NCBI GenBank assembly: GCA_963732855.1
Contig: CAVTBB010000002.1
Coordinates: 1-64,000 of the forward strand
From: DASXVU01 sp963732855
GTDB lineage: Archaea > Thermoplasmatota > Thermoplasmata > Methanomassiliicoccales > UBA472
Direction of reading: 5' to 3'
Length of the DNA: 64,000 nucleotides
Shown here: positions 9,883 to 18,847 of the stretch, piece after piece
Numbering within the stretch: the first letter of the stretch is position 1
Layout: each line of letters opens with the position of its first letter
Made by a program: the position numbers and the translations under genes
Notes under the pieces: generated by a model
What the model was told of the DNA's origin: nothing
The model's input: only the letters and a program-made list of their open reading frames with translations
Databases searched by the model: none

Positions 9883-11391
9883 TCATCTCTTGTTCTTCAT
9901 CTCTTCCCCCATGTAACTGAACATCTTGGAGGGGTTGATCAGGTCCAGGAAAAAGTCAATGTCCGCCCTGGTGAACTCCTTGAACGCCGCCAGCGCGGCA
10001 AAGAACGTCACCAACGTTACCACGCCGAAGATGACCAGGGCCATAATTCCGGAAAAATGATAGACAAAGCTCAGCGAATAGATTGCCGCTCCGGCGACTG
10101 CCGCGGCCGCCAAATGCCAAAGGATCCTCGGATCGCTTCCAGTCCCGGTGAGCCTCTTAACGATTATCCGGACGGACACGAACACCGCCAATGCAGTGAG
10201 CATACTGGCAATGGCCGCTCCGGTGTATGACAAACCAAACATCTTCACGCCCAACAGCTCGCTCGGGACGAACAGCAACAGTAGGACGACGTTCAGGACG
10301 AAGGTCGACAAGGTGATCTTCCCGCTGATGTCAGGCCGGTTAACGCCAAAAATCTGAGACCTATAGATCTGGTTGAGCAAGGTCAATCCCAGAGTGACGG
10401 CCAGGAACCGCATGGTGTCCCCTGCCGGCCTGAACTGCGGACCAAAAACGGTAACGCATATCTCGGTCGGGAAGAGGACCACCAACGTTATGATCGGTAT
10501 GCCGATCATTGAGATGTATCGTTCCGCGGCGTGCGTCACATTTCGGATGGTCGCGATGTCCCCCTTGCTGTGCAGCTGAGAGAAGGAAGGAAACGTCAGC
10601 GTGGCCACCGCGGTACCGATGACACCTACACTAGCAAGAAGGGTCTGGGCGGAAGAATAGTAAGCCACGTTCCCGGCCGTATCGAAATAGCCGATGAGTA
10701 TCTTGTCCAGATTGAGGGTCACCGCACCAGCAATTGCGACGATGGATATGGGAAGAGCGAACTTAAGGTAGGAACGGAACAATGTGGGTTTCGTCCAGCG
10801 GAAGCTGCCTCTTTTTAAAAGGAACGTGCTGACCAACAGGATCCCCAACGCGGCGAACACGTAGGCGTAGGCCAGGTCGGTGGTTGTCAATCGGTTCACG
10901 GAAATGAAGATGATCAGTGGAATGCGGATCATCGGATCCATCAACGCAATCAGCTGGGCCTTCGTGGTCTCCATCCGGGCGGTGAATGTGAGGGTCGCGA
11001 CGCTGGCGACATCGTACATTATGAAGTACAGTACGAACAGTATCACCAGATTCCAGGACTCCGGTGATAGGGTGGTGTTCGAAAAGTCGTTCCAGATAAT
11101 CAGGACCACGAACACGAAAACCACCATGAAGGCGGTCAGGATCGATTTGATAACGAAGTAGGTCGAGATGCAATCGTTCTCGTCCTGGCCTTCAGACACC
11201 CTTTTGATATGGGCGCTACCGAAACCCAGATCGGCCACCACGTTGAGCGTACCTAACGTTGCCAGCACCCAGGACAGGTTGCCGTAGACGTCCTTGCCCA
11301 GGTAGTTCGTCATGGCAAATAACCCGACGAATGCTAGTATGGACGAAAAGATCGTGGAAATGACGATCAACAGGGACCTACGGCCGATCAT
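9883..11391 (-). CDS. Wzx/RfbX-type polysaccharide flippase, copy A
   Basis: A 502-residue protein with about 12-14 hydrophobic helices, beginning MIGRRSLLIVISTIFSS and with NYLGKDVYGNLSWVLATLG soon after, as in COG2244 (MOP superfamily) lipid-linked oligosaccharide flippases. Such proteins move undecaprenyl- or dolichyl-linked glycan units across the cytoplasmic membrane. It is one of three close paralogues in this window (also 12838-14346 and 18848-20356); all end NPSKMFSYMG then an EMKNK tail. The start is supported by a TATA element centred about 27 bases upstream, which predicts a leaderless mRNA, and by the identical start of the other two copies. It lies tail to tail with the broken deacetylase copy 1. 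Confidence 0.9.
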   Translation of the reverse strand: MIGRRSLLIVISTIFSSILAFVGLFAMTNYLGKDVYGNLSWVLATLGTLNVVADLGFGSAHIKRVSEGQDENDCISTYFVIKSILTAFMVVFVFVVLIIWNDFSNTTLSPESWNLVILFVLYFIMYDVASVATLTFTARMETTKAQLIALMDPMIRIPLIIFISVNRLTTTDLAYAYVFAALGILLVSTFLLKRGSFRWTKPTLFRSYLKFALPISIVAIAGAVTLNLDKILIGYFDTAGNVAYYSSAQTLLASVGVIGTAVATLTFPSFSQLHSKGDIATIRNVTHAAERYISMIGIPIITLVVLFPTEICVTVFGPQFRPAGDTMRFLAVTLGLTLLNQIYRSQIFGVNRPDISGKITLSTFVLNVVLLLLFVPSELLGVKMFGLSYTGAAIASMLTALAVFVSVRIIVKRLTGTGSDPRILWHLAAAAVAGAAIYSLSFVYHFSGIMALVIFGVVTLVTFFAALAAFKEFTRADIDFFLDLINPSKMFSYMGEEMKNKR

Positions 11392-11410
11392 TTCGACTTT
11401 GCATCAGCTA

Positions 11411-11424
11411 AAACATATATAAGG
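11411..11424 (-). promoter_or_regulatory. TATA element of flippase copy A
   Basis: On the minus strand the sequence CCTTATATATGTTT lies about 27 bases before the ATG at 11391. The same CAATTCCTTA-ATATGTTTTA block is found before flippase C and, more diverged, before flippase B. The spacing leaves no room for an untranslated leader. Confidence 0.7.
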
Positions 11425-11645
11425 AATTGTTGCCAGCCCACTTTTTCGAAAGAGTCAGTGAGGGAAACGCATAAAACAATTGTTGAAGTACGTTAATTCG
11501 AAGAACATTCAAAGCGCAGTCTGGCATTCTCATTACCTCAAAAATCTCGATCATACCCCCTCTAACGAACAATTATCCTTGCCAAACATCTCTATTGTTT
11601 TGATCGGAAATTTCCTTTGGCCACAGAACACATACCCCACTGCAA

Positions 11646-11666
11646 GCTTTCATAACCGATGAAAGC
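11646..11666. repeat. Palindrome upstream of deacetylase copy 2
   Basis: An 8-base stem GCTTTCAT pairs with ATGAAAGC across a 5-base loop (AACCG). It sits at the same distance from the gene as in copy 1. The loop-closing bases differ between copies while the outer stem is unchanged. Confidence 0.6.
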
Positions 11667-11693
11667 GCTCGACCCATTCCGGATAGGGAAGAA

Positions 11694-12697
11694 ATGGCCA
11701 ACCATCTGCTCATCACCATCGACACCGAGATCGACAAGTCAAAGAACTGGACGGTGTCCTCTGACGAGAGCTTCTCCTCGGTCACCACCGGTATCCCGGA
11801 CAAGTTTGGTAAACTGTTCTCCAAGTACGGCGCTAAGCCTACCTATCTTCTCTCGCCTGAGGTGATCAGGGACGACGCCTGCGTATCCGCCCTAAAATCG
11901 CAGAAGGACTGCGAGCTCGGCACCCACATGCACGGCGACATGATCGAGCCCTTCGGCCACCAAGGACCATGGCCGGCATGGACACCAACAACATGCAGTC
12001 CTCCTACTCCTATGAGATCGAGCGCCAGAAGATGGTGAACCTCACCGAGTTATTCATTTCCCGATTCAATTATCAGCCAGTATCATTCCGTGCCGGGCGT
12101 TTCGCCGCCGGTATTAACACACTGAAGATCCTCGAAGAGCTCGGATACAAGGTCGATTCATCCGTCTCGCCAAGAATGGACTGGAACTTCAAAGAGGGCC
12201 GGGCCAACTTCCTCAACGCCCCGGACCAACCGTACTATCCGAAGGAGAACGACATCCTTGCGCCGAACGGCCACGGCGTCCTCGAGATTCCGGTCAGCAT
12301 CATCGAACCGGAGGAACGCAGGAAATGGCATTCCAGCGCTCTGCACACCCTCACGGACAGATTGTACCGCCTTCAATGGCTCCGTCCATCCTACAACACC
12401 GGTCCAGGCATGGTGGAAGTGATGAAACACTTCGTCAACCGATACGCCGATAAAAAGGACGTCACACTGACCATGATGATGCACTCCATGGAGATCATGC
12501 CGGGCAGGTCACCCTACGCTGCAACGGAAAACGATTGTCAACGCATCCTCGATAACATGGAGATAGCCCTAGCCTATGCCAAGGACAACGATTTCCGATT
12601 CTCCACCCTGGGCGAGATGCCCCAGTACTTCCATAGGCCCCCTCGGATCGTCGCTGCCTACGATAAGGATGGCAAACCGATGCCTTTGAAGAACTGA
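11694..12697 (+). pseudogene. Polysaccharide-deacetylase-like protein, copy 2, one-base frameshift
   Basis: Restored, this is a protein of about 335 residues. It starts MANHLLITIDTEIDKSKNWT, contains TYLLSPEVIRDDACV, HMHGDMIEPFGHQ, FRAGRFAAGINTLKILEELG and YKVDSSVSPRMDW, and ends with a MMMHSMEIMPGRSPYA segment. Acidic and histidine motifs in this order fit the NodB/CE4 polysaccharide deacetylase fold, which removes acetyl groups from amino sugars. Compared with copy 1, one base is missing near 11966 (CAAGGACCATGG against CAAGGCTCCATGG), so the first 90 residues and the rest are in different frames. Because copy 1 keeps this base, the two copies are broken at different sites. The distal part from 11969 stays open for 242 codons. 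Confidence 0.75.
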
Positions 12698-12837
12698 GCC
12701 CTCACCATGGAATGACGCCCATTCTGGAGAAGAATAAGCAGCAAAAACGAGCAGCGGCATGACTGGGATCCGATCCTCCCTTTTACTAGAAGCAATGTGG
12801 TTATGCCGGTCATCAAACTTCGACGATGGGAGATTGA

Positions 12838-14346
12838 TCATCTCTTGTTCTTCATCTCTTTCCCCATGTAGCTGAACATCTTGGAGGGATTGATCAGATC
12901 GAGGAAATAACGAATGTCCGTCTTGGTGAATTCCTTCAACGCCGCCAGTGCGGCAAGGAACACCGTCAACGTGACCACGCCGAAGATGATCAGGGCGATG
13001 ATCCCGGAAAAGGGGTATACCGTGTTCAGTAATACGATGGCCGCTCCAGTGGCAACTCCCGCCATAAGGTGCCTTATGATCCTCGGATTGCTGCTGGTCC
13101 CGGTGAGCCTCCTCACGATCATACGGACGGAAACGAACAGTGCCAGTGCCGTGAGCGTGGTGGCGATGGCCGCTCCGGTGTAGGAAAGGCCCAGCATCTT
13201 CATGCCCAACAACTCCTTCGGTACGAACACCAGCAGAAGGGCAACGTTCAACAGGAACGTCCCCAGGACGATCTTGGCGCTGATGTCCGGCCGGTTGACG
13301 CCGAGGATCTGGGACGAATATACCCGATTGAGCATGGTCAGGCCCAGGGTGACCGCAAGGAACCGCATAACATCTCCGGACGGCGCGAACTGCGATCCGA
13401 AGATGGTGACGCAGACCTCGGTCGGGAAGAGGATCATCAACGTCACGATCGGCATGCTGATCATCGAGATGTACCGTTCGGCCGCATGGGTTACATTTCG
13501 GATGCTGGCAATATCTCCCTTGCTGTGCAGGTGAGAGAACGAAGGGAATGCCAGCGCAGACACCGCGACGCCGACGACGCCAAAGGTGTTCAGGAATGAC
13601 TGGGCCGAAGAATAGTATGCCACGTTCCCGGGCGTATCGAAATACCCGATGAGTATCTTGTCAAGATTGACGGTTACGGCACCGGCGATCGCGATCAGGG
13701 AGATAGGAAGGGCGAACTTCAGGTAGGAACGGTACAGCGTCGGTTTCTTCCAGCGGAAGCTGCCTCTTTTCAGTAGGAACATGCTGACGAGCAATACCCC
13801 CAGCATGGCGAAGACGTAGGCATAGGCCAGTTCGATGGTGCTCAAATGGTTCACGCAGACGAAGAGGACCAAGGGAATACGGATCAGCGGATCGGTCAGC
13901 GCGATCAGCTGGGATTTTGTGGTTTCCATCCGGCCGTTGTATGTCATGATCGCGATGTTCGCAAGGTCATACATGACATAGTACAGCACGAACAATATCA
14001 CCAGGTTCCACGCTTCCGGCGTAATGCTGGTGCTGGAGATCTGGTTCCACACCGTAAGGGCCACGAACACGAAGACCACCATGAAGGCGATCAGGATCAC
14101 CTTGGTCACCATGTAGGTCGAGATGCAGTCGTTCTCGTCCTGACCTTCAGATATCCTCTTGATGTGAGCGCTGCCGAAACCCAGATCGGCCATCACATTG
14201 AGCGTGCCCAATGTTGCCAACACCCAAGAGAGGTTGCCATAGACGTCCTTGCCCAGGTAGTTGGTCATCGCCAATAACCCAACGAATGCGAGCGCTGATG
14301 ACAAGATCGTCGAAATGACGATCAACATGGACCTACGGCCGATCAT
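12838..14346 (-). CDS. Wzx/RfbX-type polysaccharide flippase, copy B
   Basis: A 502-residue paralogue of copies A and C with the same start (MIGRRSMLIVISTILSS) and the same tail NPSKMFSYMG. It is a multi-spanning COG2244 membrane protein expected to flip lipid-linked glycan units. The open frame extends upstream to 14445, but the start at 14346 is preferred: it aligns with both paralogues and a TATA-like ACATAAGG element lies about 27 bases before it. The gene sits tail to tail with deacetylase copy 2, the same arrangement as copy A with copy 1, which shows that a two-gene module was duplicated. Confidence 0.9.
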   Translation of the reverse strand: MIGRRSMLIVISTILSSALAFVGLLAMTNYLGKDVYGNLSWVLATLGTLNVMADLGFGSAHIKRISEGQDENDCISTYMVTKVILIAFMVVFVFVALTVWNQISSTSITPEAWNLVILFVLYYVMYDLANIAIMTYNGRMETTKSQLIALTDPLIRIPLVLFVCVNHLSTIELAYAYVFAMLGVLLVSMFLLKRGSFRWKKPTLYRSYLKFALPISLIAIAGAVTVNLDKILIGYFDTPGNVAYYSSAQSFLNTFGVVGVAVSALAFPSFSHLHSKGDIASIRNVTHAAERYISMISMPIVTLMILFPTEVCVTIFGSQFAPSGDVMRFLAVTLGLTMLNRVYSSQILGVNRPDISAKIVLGTFLLNVALLLVFVPKELLGMKMLGLSYTGAAIATTLTALALFVSVRMIVRRLTGTSSNPRIIRHLMAGVATGAAIVLLNTVYPFSGIIALIIFGVVTLTVFLAALAALKEFTKTDIRYFLDLINPSKMFSYMGKEMKNKR

Positions 14347-14365
14347 TTCGAGTTCGAAACAGCGA

Positions 14366-14379
14366 GAACCTACATAAGG
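14366..14379 (-). promoter_or_regulatory. TATA-like element of flippase copy B
   Basis: On the minus strand CCTTATGTAGGTTC lies about 27 bases before the ATG at 14346, within a CAATTCCTTA context shared with copies A and C. It is weaker in A/T than the other two, so expression may be lower. Confidence 0.5.
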
Positions 14380-14572
14380 AATTGTCCTCTGTCTCGATTT
14401 CTCGTAATTTTCAAACCGGATTGTGTCTGGATACCAGACGATCAACCCCGCCGGATCCCGATGGTCGATCGAAGCCCCATTCAGATCATAGTAGGCACGA
14501 TGAGGGTGTCTACCTCAATAATTGTATGAGAATGTTCATTAACCATAATCTCTAATCAAAGGACGAACAAGT

Positions 14573-15478
14573 GTGATGTCTATCATGAGGATGAAGGATC
14601 AATTATATTCAAAGATCAAGGAACTGGATCCTCCTGGGTTCAAGATTTCGAGAAAGGCGGTTCGCAAGGTACTCTCCATTACACCCAATTTTGTCAACAA
14701 CGTGGAAATGGCCGCATATGTTGATGAATGGATCAAGAAGTTTGACACGCAATACGATCTGATCGTGGGCATACCAAGAAGCGGACTGATGGTCGCCAGC
14801 TTGATCGCGACCAGCATGGCCAAACCCTTAGCTACGCCCGATAAGTTGGTATGGATCAGCAAATCGATCGCCCCGAGGCCGATCAAGAACATACTGGTCG
14901 TCGATGATTGTATCACGACCGGTAAATCAATCAATACAGGCTTTGACAAGATCAGGGAACAGTACCCTGAGGCCACGATACACAAGGGAGTGCTGTTCGC
15001 CAATAACGATAACAGATGGATGGTCGATACGTACTGCCGGACATTGCATGGCAATATATTCCAATGGAACATGATGCATTTTAAGATCGGGACAGTAGGT
15101 TTCGATATGGATGGGCTGTTGTGTGAGGAATGCCCGGAAGATACGAATGAGGACATTTATCTGAAGAAGATTAGCTCTGCCCGCCCCTTTCTCATTCCCG
15201 AATTCGAGATCGACTACATCATCACCGACAGGCTCGAGAAGTATCGACCACAGACGGAGAAGTGGTTGAAAGAACACGGCGTAAGATACAAGGAATTGGT
15301 GATGTGGAACGTACCGAAGAAACCGGAGCGGGATGCAGCGGCAGCGTTCAAGAGCGGGATCATCAAGGGCATAGATATCCGCTATTACATGGAATCCGAT
15401 ATTAAGCAAGCAGAAGACATATGGCGTACCACCAGGGTCATCTGTTTGTGCACCGATGAGATGAGGATATTCGATTGA
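14573..15478 (+). CDS. Phosphoribosyltransferase-HAD fusion protein
   Basis: A 301-residue cytoplasmic protein. Residues 60-150 form a type I phosphoribosyltransferase domain: YDLIVGIPRSGLMVASLIAT and the PRPP-binding loop ILVVDDCITTGKS at 107-119. Residues about 175-290 look like a HAD hydrolase: GFDMDGLLC at 176-184 supplies the nucleophile motif and YIITDR at 215-220 fits motif II. The pairing suggests transfer between PRPP and a base with a linked phosphatase step, but the substrate cannot be told from sequence. The gene lies alone between the flippase B promoter and an acetyltransferase. The start used is GTG; in-frame ATG codons follow immediately (14576, 14585, 14591). Confidence 0.75.
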   Translation: MMSIMRMKDQLYSKIKELDPPGFKISRKAVRKVLSITPNFVNNVEMAAYVDEWIKKFDTQYDLIVGIPRSGLMVASLIATSMAKPLATPDKLVWISKSIAPRPIKNILVVDDCITTGKSINTGFDKIREQYPEATIHKGVLFANNDNRWMVDTYCRTLHGNIFQWNMMHFKIGTVGFDMDGLLCEECPEDTNEDIYLKKISSARPFLIPEFEIDYIITDRLEKYRPQTEKWLKEHGVRYKELVMWNVPKKPERDAAAAFKSGIIKGIDIRYYMESDIKQAEDIWRTTRVICLCTDEMRIFD

Positions 15479-15714
15479 GGTTTCATCGCCGGGTCCCTCA
15501 CTATACTTTTATATTGCTCCGTTGAAAACTCAATAATGGCGCTCAAGATGTCGATCTCTCCAGAGAGCGATCGCCCATCACCTGTCTTGAATCTTATTTT
15601 ACATATTTATTTTACGATCGATTTGGTCAATCCGCCCGGTGAATTCTTGAGCGGCCCTTCGAAATATTGAAATCGCCAGGAATGTTTAGCATCATCGTAT
15701 CAGGGGTCTAGACG

Positions 15715-16332
15715 TTGGCTATTCACAATCCATTTCAGGATAGAATGATCTCTTTCCTAAGATCAAATGAAGAACTGACAATCATCGCAGCTCATTCGAG
15801 AGATTATTTCCGTAACCTAAAATGCGTCTTGTGCACAGGGACCAGCTACCTGTTCGGGCATTGGATACGATCATCCCTGTACCGATACGTCTTCAGGGTC
15901 AGGATGCCTCGGAACTCGCACATCAACAGGCGATGCAGTTTCCGAGGTTCATTCAAGAACCTGACCATAGGCGAGCACACCGTGATCGGCATCAATGCGA
16001 TGCTGGATTTCAGAGAATGGATCCGCCTGGGGAACAACGTCAACATCGGCGATTATGTCAAGATCTTCACCATGGAACACGACATCAACGATCCAGGGTT
16101 TGGAGCGACAAGGGCCGGGGTAAGCATTGAAGATTGGGTCTACATCGGGGCCGGGGTGACGATCCTTCCAGGCGTGACCATACATGAAGGGGCGGTCGTG
16201 GCCACCGGGGCCGTTGTCACCAAGGACGTACCCGCCTGGACGATGGTTGGCGGCGTACCTGCCAGATTCATAAAGCAAAGGCCAGTCAACAAATATACGA
16301 TCAACACCGATTGGAAGACGCCATTCAGGTGA
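15715..16332 (+). CDS. Left-handed beta-helix O-acetyltransferase (WbbJ-like)
   Basis: A 205-residue protein whose second half is made of hexapeptide repeats (IGEHTVIGINAMLDF, IGDYVKIFTMEHDINDPGF, IGAGVTILPGVTIHEGAVVA) and ends VPAWTMVGGVPARFIK, the standard end of the xenobiotic/maltose-type acetyltransferase fold. MEHDIND carries the probable catalytic His. It would transfer acetyl from acetyl-CoA to a sugar hydroxyl of the surface glycan. The long frame begins at a TTG (15715) with a GGGGT site seven bases upstream; an ATG at 15745 is an alternative but has its purine-rich site too close. It lies between the fusion gene and a beta-helix gene. Confidence 0.85.
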   Translation: MAIHNPFQDRMISFLRSNEELTIIAAHSRDYFRNLKCVLCTGTSYLFGHWIRSSLYRYVFRVRMPRNSHINRRCSFRGSFKNLTIGEHTVIGINAMLDFREWIRLGNNVNIGDYVKIFTMEHDINDPGFGATRAGVSIEDWVYIGAGVTILPGVTIHEGAVVATGAVVTKDVPAWTMVGGVPARFIKQRPVNKYTINTDWKTPFR

Positions 16333-16597
16333 TTCTTTCCATCCATTCCTTGATCGCCGTTCAGCCAAGGTCCTGTCCAGTTGATCACCTCTAGGTTTGA
16401 CGTCGGTCGCCCTTATCGAAGTTAGCTTGATCCCCCGATCACAGGGACATTGACCGATGGTCGATACGGATATGCATGTTCCCGAACCGTAAGGTTGTCG
16501 TCCATTGATAATATTTTAGAAAAAATAAGGACATGACCCGTCCCATTCAGGCCAGTCTGTTTCAGAGGTTTGTCACCGATGTGATATCCGCTTGATC

Positions 16598-17970
16598 TTA
16601 GGAGGATACCCAATCATATGCTCCATTCAGTGTGTTCGAGGTCTTGACGTTGTGCGAACCGCTCAGGAACAATCCGCAATAGCTGCTCTTGACCACGTTG
16701 TACTGGATCGTTGCATAGTCGCTTCCGGTGTTCGAGGTGATGGCATACCTGAAGCCCGTCAGGGTGTTGCTCTTGATGCTGTTGTAGGCTGACGTGCTCT
16801 TCGATTCATAGAACCTGATGCCATAGTCGCTCTTCGATGTTGTCGTGTCGGTCACAGTGTTGCGCTCGACCACGAATTTCTGACAGTCCACAAAGAGCAT
16901 AGCGTTCGTGGAAACGGTCTTGATGACGTTTCCAGTGATATTGTTCTCATGCGATGAGGACGCATAGATCGCGCATTTTAGCCCTTTGGTGTACGTGACC
17001 ACGTTGTCGCTGACAACGCAATGGTTGCTCGGGGTCATTATGAAGAATTCTCCGAACGCCCCATAGACGTTTTCTTTGTCACCGTGATGTAGTCATTTGC
17101 CGCGTATCCAGATATCGCGTAGAGCGTGATCACCGGGGTGGGTGCTCCGTTCCAGGTTGTAGCCTCACGGAACACACAGTTGTTTATGGTTATGTGGTTG
17201 GCCGGTTCCAGGTCTATCGAGGACATGGAACACTTGGATATCAGACAGTTATCGATCACGATGTTCGAGCTGGCGACCTTGGTCGAACTGGCCTCGCCGA
17301 ATGCGATTCCCGATCCATAGTTCGCGTATGTCGTGCTGCCGATATTGTATATCCAACACTTTGTGATCTTGCCATACTGGGAGTTGGACATGTAAATGCC
17401 CTGTCCACCGATTATGTCGTGCACGTAGAGCTTGTAGGCTTCGGAGTTCAATGCATTTATGAAGCCGACCCCTTCCATCGTTCCGCTTGTCCGTACGTTT
17501 CTGTTGCCATCGATGGCCAGTCTGCTGATCGATATTCCATCGGGGCGAGCGGTGCTGGCCTTTGTTCCATCGGCCTTGTAATAGTTGTTGGTAACCAGTA
17601 TTACTGCGCCGCTTGTGGAAGTGGTGGCCTTAAGGACCGTTGCGTTATACTCGCCGCGTATGGACGTCGAACCGGTGAATATGGTCCTGGATATGTCGTA
17701 TGTTCCAGCCTTTATCAGTACGGTCTTACCTGACGACTTGTCAACGGCCTTCTGTATCACCAGATACGAGGTCGTGGACCGGATGTCGACGACCCCAGCC
17801 GCGTTCTTTGCACAGGTGTAACCACTGGAATCCTTGTATACTGTATAAGCAATCGTGGATGTGGCTGCTTCAGCAGGCACGGCCCCGATGAACGATGTTC
17901 CGATCATCGCTCCGACGAACAAAATTGCGAAAAAGGTCAATGACTTGGTACCTAGCCGGAACTTGGTCAT
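16598..17970 (-). pseudogene. Secreted right-handed beta-helix protein, copy 1, frameshifted
   Basis: The N-terminus has a signal peptide (basic start, FFAILFVGAMIGTSFIGA, then PAEAATST). KDSSGYTCAKN, LVIQKAVDKSSG and KAGTYDIS follow, as in NosD/pectate-lyase-like beta-helix proteins, with repeats such as NIVIDNCLISKCSMSSIDLE. The paralogue at 30231-31664 is intact and aligns throughout. Near 17072 one A is missing from an A run in the coding strand; the protein reading TVTK shifts, while the next frame gives NVYGAFGEFFIMTPSN as in the paralogue. Restored length is about 457 residues. Such proteins usually bind, cleave or epimerise polysaccharides at the cell surface. It overlaps the small ORF upstream by four bases (ATGA). 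Confidence 0.8.
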
Positions 17971-18125
17971 AAAGAACTACCACCGGTCATGGTAACATCC
18001 CGATCGACGAATCCGTAAGCGAAATGCTTGATCGCCCCGTCGCCAATTTGTCGGTCATTCCCCTTTGCTTTGCTCGATGTTTTCCTTGCTTGCCCTATGT
18101 TCAATGACGTTCCCATCTTCATCAT
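17967..18125 (-). CDS. Small ORF overlapping the beta-helix gene, copy 1
   Basis: A 52-residue frame starting MMKMGTSLNIGQARKTSSKA and ending TMTGGSSL. A GGAG ribosome site precedes the ATG with about 8 bases of A-rich spacing. The stop overlaps the beta-helix start as ATGA, so translation is probably coupled. The same layout (CGCAAAGGAG-type site, ATGATG start, end in SL, ATGA overlap) occurs at 31652-31900 before the second beta-helix gene. Protein similarity between the two is weak beyond the first residues and the end. It may be a leader that controls translation or a small basic protein. No known family recognised. Confidence 0.5.
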   Translation of the reverse strand: MMKMGTSLNIGQARKTSSKAKGNDRQIGDGAIKHFAYGFVDRDVTMTGGSSL

Positions 18126-18165
18126 TTCTTTTCTCCTTGCGTTACTCTGCAATCCAGGCATGCTG

Positions 18166-18847
18166 AGCTGATTTGGCTTACCTGCGCAATTCGCGACGCG
18201 GGCGAACCTCTTGGTCAGTCGATCGGAAGAGACCGCTCATGAGAGCTTATGCCTGTACATCCTGCGATCATCATTTGACCACAAGATGTTGAATTGCCTA
18301 CTAGCCAGCGGTGCCGATGCTCCGAAGGCAATGCGAACAATGCCCCGGTTAACGAGGCACTCCCTTTTGTCCGACACATAAATGGGAATCGGCTTATGGA
18401 ATATAAACAAATTTTTATCTAATTTCCTAATCATAATAACTATAGAAATTCGTTTTCTAACTGGATATATAGGTTTTTCATATATTTACCTTACAAATGG
18501 AATCATCAAGTTCTTATATAATGGTCTGACAAAACATTCAGACATTCCCCCAACTACGCCGGGAGAACGGCTTGTTTCCATATGCTGGATGGGATATGCC
18601 ATTGCTTCTAGATCAGGCTGACGATCGACACCCCGATGAACAAGGAAAGCGTTGTTGCCGCTGTATGATTGGGTTCCGCCATGGAATGACGTCCGTTCCC
18701 TTGCCAGCATTGCGATTAAAAATGGGGGGTGTCCGGTCGGGAACGTCAGGATCCGGCCTCGTCATTCAACCCCCTAAAGAATCATAGCGAAAACCGAGAA
18801 CGATTGCGAAAGTAACGAGCTCCTTCTGCGATCGTCGACGCATCATT
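18166..18847. other. Intergenic region, remains of the third module copy
   Basis: No convincing gene on either strand. Positions about 18679-18700 (CCATGGAATGACGTCCGTTC) resemble 12708-12727 downstream of deacetylase copy 2, so this seems to be the flank of a third deacetylase-flippase unit whose deacetylase gene is lost. The stretch 18400-18540 is markedly AT-rich. Confidence 0.5.

Noticed and set aside
10148..11161. Plus-strand frames opposite flippase A
   Set aside because: The minus-strand frame is a full 502-residue flippase with promoter; the others are antisense shadows and show no motif.
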